NCBI GenBank assembly: GCA_947568835.1
Contig: OX387602.1
Location: 25,657,021 to 25,721,020, forward strand
DNA: 64,000 bases
Origin: Protonemura montana
Lineage: Eukaryota > Arthropoda > Insecta > Plecoptera > Nemouridae
Reading direction: 5' to 3'
A program made the translations under genes and the position numbers. Positions 11,262-19,449 of the stretch are shown here, piece after piece (the first letter of the stretch is position 1; each line of letters opens with the position of its first letter). The notes beneath the pieces are model-generated. The model saw nothing but the letters and a program-made list of their open reading frames with translations, searched no databases and had not been told where the DNA came from.

Positions 11262-11947
11262 AAGAAAAACTATTTGAAATGGGTTTTGAATGCTAAGTAA
11301 AAGGCTACTAAATTTCCTGACGTTTCGTAACATTTTACTTCTTCAAGGGTAAGAGCAGTCCTGACAAAAACGCCAATTTTTCGGGGTTATCCTAACTTTA
11401 TGTGATACAACCAAAATGTCCTTCTTCATTAGGTACGTTTAGTTCTTAATCTACCTATCCAAATATTTTCTTCTGGATTCTTTGTGCTGATTTCTTCTGT
11501 CTCCTCACTGATATTCTCCATTCCAATTTTTCTGCTGTAAAATTGTTCCCCATGCTCTCTCTAGTTGAAAACTATCATCTCTATTAAAGTGATTGGGTTG
11601 TTTTTTTAATTTGTATTGCTTCTCTGAATTTTCTAGTGAATTTCCTATCATCTCTATTTTCCATACACATAATTAGTTAGTTAAAAAAAGCCAATGTGTT
11701 CGAGATCTTTTTTCAGAAAATACATCATACATTAGTTTTTAAGTTATTGACCCTGATTATTTTATTTAGATGCATTTAGGAAGCTTGAACTAGGTAATTG
11801 TTATAATTTTATGTGGTTCTTTTGTTATTGGAAAATTGTCAGGACTGCTTTTACCCTTGAAGAAGTAACTAGTATATGTTACGAAACGTCGGGAAATTTA
11901 GTAGCCTTTTACTTAGCATTCAAAACCCATTTCAAATAGTTTTTCTT
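11262..11947. mobile_element. Foldback element with ~106-bp inverted arms
   Basis: The left arm 11262-11367 and right arm 11836-11947 are near-perfect reverse complements, with a small indel (GTAAAATGTTAC against GTAACTAGTATATGTTAC). Each arm holds TTGAAGAAGTAA, a loop, then GTTACGAAACGTC, which resembles a hammerhead ribozyme core. The ~470-nt centre is AT-rich without coding potential. Similar GAAACGTC-type motifs are known from Penelope-like retroelements, but no reverse transcriptase or GIY-YIG frame is present. Confidence 0.7.
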
Positions 11948-12177
11948 CAAACTAGTGCTAAGGATAAATCAAGTAGACATGAGTCTAAAAACCAACGGCG
12001 TATAATGTTATTCCGTAAGTCTACAAAAGTGATCCTAGAAATTTTCCCAAAATTATGCTTGGAACCCTGATTTGTGGGTTTAAGCACGAAAATCAAATAA
12101 AAAAAACTCCAGCCGGCCGGGGCTGGGGGCCCCAGCGGCTTTTGCCGCCTGGCTGCCCTGGCCAGTCCGACACTGGC

Positions 12178-12281
12178 TAAGCCACAAGGTAGACATGCCG
12201 GTGCAATCCGGACAGCCGGGCGCTGCATGTGACGATTCGAGGAGGGCTCATACGCAATTTTACTCTCAATGTCACTTGATT
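12178..12281. repeat. Inverted repeat partner of 14853-14957
   Basis: The segment from AAGCCACAAGGTAGACATGC through the CCGGACAGCCGGGCGCTGCA box to TGACATTGAGAG-complementary sequence is found in reverse complement at 14853-14957. It is a further inverted pair, 2.6 kb apart, nested with the ~1.2 kb arms. Confidence 0.8.
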
Positions 12282-12309
12282 TAGTCAAGAGCGCTCACAT
12301 CTTTTTTTT

Positions 12310-13000
12310 TGTTTTTAATAATAATAATAATTTTATTAGCACAATTGATCGCATATAAATGTGATATTAGCTATGTCAATGCAATACAATACAATAAAAT
12401 ACCAAGTCAATATTATGGTTACATAATAGTATAATAATACAGTCATATATATTAAGTGAATACAGAAGTAGTCATTATGTAAAATAAATATATTCGTCCA
12501 AGTTATAAAATGAGTGTGACATTAAAAAAGTTTTTAAAATAGACGGAAAGTTATTATCATTCTTCCTTTTTTTATTTCATGTGGTAATTTGTTGAATAGC
12601 CAGATACCAGTGGTTGAAGGACTTTTGTGAGCAAAATTACTATATTCTAATTTATATTTACTTTTACACCTAGATATATTATAATTGCCTGTCACAAGTC
12701 CAGCTCTTATTACATATAAAATAATATTACCTATAAATATTGGCAGGTCACTGGTAAAATATTAAATTTATTAAAAAGAGGTCTGCACGAGTCCTTGTAG
12801 TAAAAACCTGGAGTGGTCGGATCATAACTGACCTCAGTCATATACTTTAATGCTCGTTTTTGTAAAAGTAAAAGTTTCTTTGTGTAAGAGGAATGGCCCC
12901 ATAGAATAATGCCATAATTAATTAAAGAGTGAACATATGCAAAATAAACCTAACATCTAACAAATGCTAACATAGTTAAAATGAATCGTATTATACATCC
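12310..13000 (-). pseudogene. Decayed 3' end of a non-LTR retrotransposon (RT C-terminus)
   Basis: On the minus strand the frame just before a (TAA)n tail reads VYFAYVHSLINYGIILWG, then HSSYTKKLLLLQKRALKYMT, SYDPTTPGFYYKDSCRPLFN and KFNILPV, with stops beyond that point. The order HSLxxYGIxLWG, LLLLQKRAxxxM, SCRPLFxKxNILP is characteristic of the C-terminal region of reverse transcriptases of Jockey/CR1-type LINEs. Only the end of the protein and the 3' tail survive. It is 5'-truncated and inactive. Confidence 0.8.
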
Positions 13001-13097
13001 GGAATTAAAGTACGAGAATTTGCAGTTTATTAGCATCTGCATGCCTGGAAAACATTTGGTCAGTGATAGCAGCCGTGTAAGCCATTGTTACAGCGCC

Positions 13098-14271
13098 AAA
13101 TTACAGCGAATTTGTCATTGAATTAACATTGAAACAATATCCACACTTTCGAGTGTCGCAGTGCTTTGTTGGCGCTGCGTCGAGCCTAGATAGTTCGATC
13201 GCTTTGCGTTGTCATCATATTAGCTGTGAATTACTTCGGGCTTCAGGTGTTGGCATATTATTTTCAGAATAATAAGATCCTATGAAAATACGTACGTTAT
13301 CGCAGATTTCCGTTTGCAAATAAATTTTTCACTAACACGTAAAAATAACACGTGTTTCTTAAATATAAAAACAGAGAAGAGCAAACCTTTACGGAAATGA
13401 ATGATCGATTTACACTACCGCAAAAAAAGTGGGTATGCGGGGCTAACGTGAGCTTACGCCAAAAATAACCTCTGCAGTGGGCAGAAAATGTATCGTATTC
13501 CAGACAAAAAAATGCACCAGTATGTTTTTGCCCTAGCACAAGCATTTTTCTGAGAAGTAGATAGACGATTTCAAAAAGGCTTTATTTTCAGTAATTCCAA
13601 AGGCAATTAATATTGTGTTGTAATATCGTGTTAATATCGTGAATCGTGTTTCTACGATTTCGTAGAGTCCTATAGCCTTGTTGTAAATCGCCTATTCAAT
13701 TTATTAATCGTCGACGTGTTGACTCTTGTCGACAAATTTTCTTAGCCCATTTACTTAGGAAATGGAATCAGTCGGTATTCTTATGAACCCTTCAAGGTTA
13801 ATATTCTTCAGCGTTCCATTGACTCGTTGAGAGACACTGATTTGTCTCAAGCTAACTTACATGATCAGCAGCCGTGATAGCAGCCATGATAGCAGCCGTA
13901 GACGCCATTGTTTTTATCACCTCGATCCACTTCGAAAACCGGTCAGCCAATGAGAGCCGAGCTTCAGTAGGTTGGGCAGTACGAGGCAGTACGAGGTGGG
14001 GTCGATCGAGCACGTGTTGTGACGTCACTTGCACAGCGATGCAGTAGGTTTCAGGCGATACTCTTCAGTCGGCTACTCGCCTGGTACGAAGAGACAAATT
14101 TTCGCCTCGTTTTAGACGATTATTTCAGTTGAAATTTGTCATGGTTGGATTAACCGTACGTATAGGCAGTCCCGTGGCACTCACGCGTACCACGAGTTGC
14201 TTCAAAGTTTTCACAGGTAAACTAAATTTCCTAATAACGTCATTCGTTCCCAGACCAGTAGTTAATTTTAG
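13098..14271. repeat. Right arm of the ~1.2 kb inverted repeat
   Basis: Reverse complement of the left arm, without the 180-nt retrotransposon insert, and therefore the older pre-insertion configuration. It ends at CCCTAAAATTAACTACTGG on its reverse strand. Beyond it lies a short inverted GTGGACGGCGTCCAC box. Confidence 0.85.
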
Positions 14272-14471
14272 GGTGGACGTAGGTGGACGGCGTCCACCAA
14301 CCCAAGTATTTTCGAAATGCCTTTTATTTTAATTTTGCCTTGTCAATGTGCTGTTCTAATTTACTCAGAGTGCAGACGATATGACATTTTATTTTGTACA
14401 AACTTGCGGTTTTTAAGTTGGACAGAATTCCTTACGATCTTGTTGTTTAGGGCTAATGTTTTGGTCAAAAG

Positions 14472-14472
<1 letters not shown>

Positions 14473-14506
<34 letters not shown>

Positions 14507-14760
14507 AATAATAATATGTTTATTCAGCCTTAATTGATCACAGTACATGATATTAGTACGTCAGTGCTTATGGTACCTACTAGTTATTTTCTTTATCACA
14601 TAGAGAATTATGTGAGAATTTAGAGAATTACATAATTCTTTCACTTTGAAGTAGCATTTGGTCAGCAGATACAGTTTTAGACTATCTTTATATTTGTAGC
14701 CTTTTAGATTTTTAACTCTACTTCGAAATTAAAATTTTTATTTATTTTTTTTATTATGCT
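14473..14760 (-). pseudogene. Second non-LTR retrotransposon 3' remnant
   Basis: It starts at a (TAA)n tail. On the minus strand it contains KNLKGYKYKDSLKLYLLTKC then YFKVKE, a pattern typical of the last residues of Jockey-like LINE proteins (…LKxYLxxKxxYxVxE…). Only about 30 residues can be read, so the assignment rests on pattern and tail. Confidence 0.55.
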
Positions 14761-14852
14761 GTTGTACAGGATCAAGTTTTAGTGGTTTTTGAGTGACACT
14801 TAGTTTTGTTTTTCCATCTGCCAGGGACAGGTCTTTTTCCTCACATTGACAT

Positions 14853-14957
14853 TGACAAGTGACATTGAGAGTAAAATTGCGTATGAGACCTCCTCGAATC
14901 GTCGCATGCAGCGCCCGGCTGTCCGGATTGCACCGGCATGTCTACCTTGTGGCTTAG
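14853..14957. repeat. Inverted repeat partner of 12178-12281
   Basis: Reverse complement of 12178-12281, differing at a few bases. It immediately precedes the first of the two direct repeat units. Confidence 0.8.
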
Positions 14958-15261
14958 TTAAACCAACGACTGCATGTTTGGGGTGGGATTGGATAGAAGC
15001 CTCTACAACTATGCTGGGGAAGACCTTCTTCCTCGGCGCTGTTGCTGGAATTTTCTAATCGCTTGATGGCGTTCAGATATTTGGCCAAACTACTTAAACC
15101 GTAACCGTAAAACCGAAATATGTACTTTCCGATGTAATCTTGTAAAATCGCATTCTAAATTTTAAGCCATGACGAGTTCATATCATGTACTGTGATCAAA
15201 CCGAACAAAAAAACAAATTATTATTATTATTATTATTATAACGAAAAAAAAAAAAAAAAAC

Positions 15262-15345
15262 TGAGGTTAGCGGAAACGAACGCGAGTCTGGCCGCACTGC
15301 AATGAGAAACTTTAACCGCTCGACCCCGAGACACGCAAGGAGTAA
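15262..15345 (-). repeat. Degenerate tRNA-like segment (copy 1)
   Basis: On the minus strand it carries GTCGAGCGGTTAAAG, an A-box-like block. The B-box is degraded compared with the equivalent segment near 17070-17150 in copy 2. Confidence 0.4.
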
Positions 15346-15530
15346 ATTATCCTATGATACTAGCTTATTCTCGTTTATACCAGCTTATACTAGCGTATAA
15401 TAGTTATATTATATTATTATATAAATTGCTAAACTATGAAGAATAGAAGCACGTTGGTAATTAGGAGGGATTGGTTACTTCGGGCGAGAATAATATCGTT
15501 AGCAGTTTAGTCGGTTTATTTCCCGCACTC

Positions 15531-15605
15531 TCAATCAGTGGAGAGTTGCTCTGCGGCAAGCGCTGTGCTTCGTGTCGAGAAGGTTCAGCGTTCGGTTCCC
15601 GGCGT
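15531..15605 (+). repeat. tRNA-derived SINE-like head (copy 1)
   Basis: ATCAGTGGAGAGTTGCTCTG resembles a pol III A-box block and GCGTTCGGTTCCCGGCG a B-box block, about 50 nt apart as in a tRNA. It does not fold into a complete tRNA, so a SINE head is more likely than a tRNA gene. Confidence 0.55.
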
Positions 15606-15930
15606 AGCCGAGTTTTTGTTCCTTACCATCGAAATAGATAACACTTGACCAAAAATGAAAAATTATTACAAGTCCAGAGTGTAGTACCAATTTCTGCCAA
15701 CAGGTGGCTCTGATGCAAGTTTTGTACTTAACTCTAGTTGCCATGTTCCTATATACTTGATGCTAGACTTAGGAGCTGCACACGGGGTATAGGTGGGGTT
15801 TGGGGTCGTGGGAACGGCCCGCAAAATTGGCGGGCGTGACTGGCGCGAAGCGCCAGGAGCGCCCGGCAATTTTGCTACTGTCTATAACATACGCCTAAAA
15901 AAAAAAGCAAAAGTGTGCAACGGCGTCGTG

Positions 15931-16012
15931 GAACATTCGTGATTCGAACCCGTGATCCAAACTATTGTCATGTAAACGATGAATTTGATGCCTTTAACCG
16001 CACGGGCAAACA
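15931..16012 (-). repeat. tRNA-derived segment, minus strand (copy 1)
   Basis: Read on the minus strand: GTGCGGTTAAAGGCATC (A-box-like), then GGATCACGGGTTCGAATCAC (B-box). The spacing suits a Leu/Ser-type tRNA ancestor. Confidence 0.55.
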
Positions 16013-16599
16013 TCCACGTGTTTTCACGTGAATTTTTTAGATATATTAGTCTCCAGACTCCAGTTGCCACTGGTGGATGTCGGATGTCGTATTCCAACGG
16101 TAAAAAATTCCTACGTCGAGTGGATTCGATACAGGTAGCGGTTACCAATGCCGCTACCGAAGCAGCGACTTTACAATTGTACCACGCAAACGGCCATACA
16201 ATGCGAAGAAAGATGAACCTATTTCAATTTCATGTTTGAAAACCTGGCCTACTGGGGAGGTATCTTACATTAACCACACCTTCTGTTTCGTTTGGTTTAG
16301 AACCGCATTCTCTTTAGCAGTCCGGGATGGAATCTTTTAAAATAATTGAAATATCATGGAGGATTATTATTCGTCCTCGCAAGTAAGAGCTTTAGACCAG
16401 GCCACCACAATTAGCAATGCCGAAGCCCTCAGCCACCCCAATATGTGGGCTTTCACCATTTGCCAGGATCGATCTCGTATGTGCAAGCATACGAACCCGA
16501 CATGTACAATGCCATTCGCGGCTCATTGCTCATGGCAGGGTTCCCATTTACTCTTATTTGTACAGATTCACCGAACACGCAGTCGTGTTAAGTCGCGCC

Positions 16600-16763
16600 G
16601 TGACCCCCAGCGCAATCTGGTGGTTTTTAAATGTACCAAATTATTTTCCGAGTTTTATGTTTTAGTTTACTCATTATATTTAATACAAAATACTCATATT
16701 CAATATAATATCCATTAATATAATAATATCCAAAATATCCAACAGATTGCGCTGGGGGTCACG
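16600..16763. repeat. Head-to-head pair of repeat termini between the two direct units
   Basis: The reverse terminus at 16600-16621 and the forward terminus at 16735-16763 each continue outward into TTAACACGACT and GTTCGGTGAATC-like boxes, so the similarity is an inverted repeat of about 70 nt each side around an AT-rich centre. This is the junction between copy 1 and copy 2. Confidence 0.7.
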
Positions 16764-17067
16764 GTATGACTTAACACGACTACATGTTCGGTGATTCATT
16801 TACAAATAAAAGGACTTGGAGGCCCTGCGAACAGACAATGGAGTTCGACTGGCATTCCTCCAGTCGGGTAGTAATAGTTGCATCAGCGTGCTAGATATTG
16901 TGAAATGGTGAAAGACCCGCTTGCGCAGCTTGGTGGGACAGGGGGGTAGGATTGGATAATTGACTGCAACTATGAAGGGGCAAGTCCTTCTTCCTCGGCG
17001 ATTTTACTGAAATTAATAATCGCTTGATGGCGTTAAGATATTTGGCCATACTACTTATTACGAAAAA

Positions 17068-17148
17068 AAAAAGCGATAGGCGGCGGGCTTCGATCGCTGG
17101 CCTTGCCTCACTGCTAACGGTTACGTTAACCGCTCGACCACGAGAAGA
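17068..17148 (-). repeat. tRNA-derived segment, minus strand (copy 2)
   Basis: On the minus strand it reads CGTGGTCGAGCGGTTAACG (A-box) and CCAGCGATCGAAGCCCGCCG (B-box), resembling a Ser/Leu-type tRNA. It flanks an A-rich run, as SINEs often do. Confidence 0.6.
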
Positions 17149-17280
17149 TAGGATACTTTTGGAAGTTTTTTTGTAAATATATATTGCTTAACTATGAAGA
17201 ATAGAAGCATGTTGGTAATTAGGAGGGATTGGTTACTTCGGGCGAGAATAATATCGTTAGCAGTTTAGTCGGTTTATTTC

Positions 17281-17362
17281 CCGCACTCTCGATCAGTGGA
17301 GCGTAGCTCTGCGGCAAGCGCTGTGCTTCGTGTCGAGAAGGTTCAGCGTTCGGTTCCCGGCG
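17281..17362 (+). repeat. tRNA-derived SINE-like head (copy 2)
   Basis: Nearly the same sequence as the head at 15531-15605: A-box-like GATCAGTGGAGCGTAGCTCTG and B-box-like GTTCGGTTCCCGGCG. Confidence 0.55.
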
Positions 17363-17690
17363 TAGCCGAGTTTTTGTTCCTCACCATCGAAATAGATAAC
17401 ACTTGACCAAATATGAAAAATTATCACAAGTCCAGAGTGTAGTACCAATTTCTGCCAACAGGTGGCTCTGATGCTAGTTTTGTACTTAACTCTAGTTGCC
17501 ATGTTCCTATATACTTGATGCTAGACTTAGGAGCTGCACACGGGGTATAGGTGGGGTTTGGGGTCGTGGGAACGGCCCGCAAAATTGGCGGGCGTGACTG
17601 GCGCGAAGCGCCAGGAGCGCCCGGCAATTTTGCTACTGTCTGAATCATACGCCTAAAAAAAAAAGCAAAAGTGTGCAACTGCGTCGTGGA

Positions 17691-17770
17691 ACATTCGTGA
17701 TTCGAACCTGTGATCCAAACTATTGTCATGTGAACGATGAATTTGATGCCTTTAACCGCACGGGCAAACA
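17691..17770 (-). repeat. tRNA-derived segment, minus strand (copy 2)
   Basis: Counterpart of 15931-16012, with GTGCGGTTAAAGGCATC and the B-box CAGGTTCGAATCACG on the minus strand. Confidence 0.55.
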
Positions 17771-18484
17771 TCCACATGTTTTCACGTGCATTTTTGAAAT
17801 ATATAAGTCTCCAGACTCCAGTTGCCACTGGTGGATATTGTATTTCAACAGCCAAAAACTTCCTCCGTTGAGTTGGTTCGATCCAGGCAGCGGACACCAT
17901 TGACATCACTGTAGCATCGACAACACTGCTGTGCCACGCAGACGTCCATGCTATAAGGATGATTATGAACCTTTTTGAATTTCATGTTTGAAAACCCGAC
18001 TTACTAAGTCGCCATATGACATCGACCGCACTGTCTGATAAGTTCTTTTTAGAATATAATTCCCGCTAGCAGTCCGGGAATTTATATTTTTAATTTTTAA
18101 TCACCACCATTTACAACTTTTAATCGTCCTCACGAGCAAGAGCGACCACCACACATAACAGTGTAAGGGTACTAGGTCGCCACACTTAGCAGTGCAGAAG
18201 CTCTGACAACTAAAACAATGTGGGCTTTCACCATTTTCAACGAGCTAACGTGATAATTCAAGCTGTAGCGGCTGCCTGTAGGAACTCCAGTCTAAGCCCG
18301 CTGCACGATCACAGTGGCCCAATTCACTCTTATTTGTAAAGTTTCACCTAACACGCAGTCGTGTTAAGACGCACAGTGACCCCCAGCGCATTCTGTTGGA
18401 TATCAAATGTACTCGATCAATCAATGCCGGACTCCGGTCGGTAACCCGGATATTGATACGCCTGATGTTAAAAAATGGAATACT

Positions 18485-18575
18485 TACATTCCTTGGCCGG
18501 GATTCGATCGTGGACCCTTCACCACATCAACCGGACGGTCTCACCGCTCGAATTACCTACTTCGGACGCAGACTC
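18485..18575 (-). repeat. tRNA-derived segment
   Basis: On the minus strand: TTCGAGCGGTGAGACCGTCC (A-box-like) and CCACGATCGAATCCCGGCC (B-box). It does not belong to the direct repeat unit, so it is a separate SINE head. Confidence 0.55.
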
Positions 18576-18654
18576 CGAATTAGCAGCATAGAAGATATTT
18601 TCCGAGTTTTATATTTTCGATTACTGAAAGCTCCCAGAGCAGAATAACTGCCGT

Positions 18655-18735
18655 CCAGTGGTGGCGCCGGGTTTCGAAACCGGTGTCCCGGAATTGGCAG
18701 ACTCGTTAAGATTCTTAGCCTGTACCAACATGACC
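18655..18735 (-). repeat. tRNA-derived segment
   Basis: On the minus strand: GGCTAAGAATCTTAACGAG, then CCGGTTTCGAAACCCGGCG, the second being a perfect T-stem-like hairpin with a B-box. Confidence 0.5.
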
Positions 18736-19044
18736 TCGTGTAGTTGAAAACACCCGCCGCCGCCTGATGCTCGTCATCTCACTGGCTCGGTTTGATCCGA
18801 GTACTGCCATCCTGACACAGACCCCTGCCATTGATTTACTCAAAATATCAGGAAACCCCTCACTACCATCCTGTTAAAAAAAAAAAATCTGCCAGGTTTT
18901 GGAGCTAAGCAGCCAACATGCAAGTGGAGAGGTAGGTATAGATCGTATATATATATATTCTATAAATAACTTGGTAAAAAATAATTCAAAAGTATATTTT
19001 GGACTATTTTATCGCCAACAGAAATGTGTATTGCTTTGGGTCAC

Positions 19045-19130
19045 AAAAGTTGCAGGAGCCGGGAATCGAACCGCGGATCACTGGCACATTAGACGACGAG
19101 CATTCAACAGATCTACGTGGGCCAGTGCTG
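19045..19130 (-). repeat. tRNA-derived SINE head
   Basis: On the minus strand: GTAGATCTGTTGAATGCTCG, then GATCCGCGGTTCGATTCCCG and GCTCC. The B-box and T-stem are intact. The GTAGNxxGTTGAATGCTCGTCGTC pattern is typical of arthropod tRNA-derived SINEs. Confidence 0.6.
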
Positions 19131-19348
19131 GTTCAAGGATTTATTTCTAAACACCTAATGAAATTGTCGATAATAATTAAGTCAAATATGATACGTCCAG
19201 ATGTACCTGGCACGACCCAAAGAATTTATTTCTTAGTTAGCCTCAGTCACGTCGGCCAAGTCTCAAAGTCCAACTTTTGCACAAAAAGTTACTTGGAATC
19301 ACACTCCAACGACTGGCGCTGTAGTTGAATTCGCCGCCCGGTATGCGA

Positions 19349-19435
19349 TCTACCGTGATATCAGAACAACAATTTTTTCTGGCAGAAAATCGCCCTATAC
19401 TTATACGGCTTGATCTAACCCATTCTTTTCTCAAA
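19349..19435. repeat. Right member of the outer inverted repeat of the repeat block
   Basis: Reverse complement of 8614-8709, sharing the TGGCAGAAAATCGCCCTATA core and flanks. It marks the right limit of the dense repeat block. Confidence 0.75.
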
Positions 19436-19449
19436 GCATACACCAACAT

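Larger units (their letters stand above)
9089..12174. mobile_element. Putative non-autonomous DNA transposon with ~60-bp TIRs
   Basis: AGTGTCGGACTGGCCAGGGC followed by AGCCAGGCGGC at the left is matched in reverse complement at the right end (about 12110-12174), including the GC-rich inner part with GGGGxCCC boxes. Terminal AGTG-type inverted repeats are reminiscent of hAT-like elements, but no transposase frame is visible and I could not define a clear target duplication. The interior contains one arm of a larger inverted repeat and a smaller foldback element, so the whole is nested and rearranged. Confidence 0.5.
14985..16621 (+). repeat. Direct repeat unit, copy 1
   Basis: Shared landmarks in order with copy 2: GATTGGATA, CTTCTTCCTCGGCG, ATCGCTTGATGGCGTT, a tRNA-like head, GGTTACTTCGGGCGAGAATA, a tRNA-like head, GCAAAATTGGCGGGCGTGAC, a reverse tRNA-like segment, and a GACCCCCAGCGCAATCTG end. 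Copies differ by scattered substitutions and indels. Open frames in it cross tRNA-like segments and simple repeats and have no recognisable domain, so I treat it as non-coding composite repeat. Confidence 0.75.
16940..18404 (+). repeat. Direct repeat unit, copy 2
   Basis: Same ordered landmarks as copy 1. It contains better preserved tRNA-like blocks near 17070-17150. Frames on the minus strand (for example one of about 160 codons near 17424-17909) are interrupted in copy 1 and carry no recognisable domain, which argues against protein coding. Confidence 0.75.

Noticed and set aside
17424-17909. Open frame of about 160 codons on the minus strand
   Set aside because: It spans a tRNA-like segment and simple repeats, is broken in the sister repeat unit, and shows no domain.
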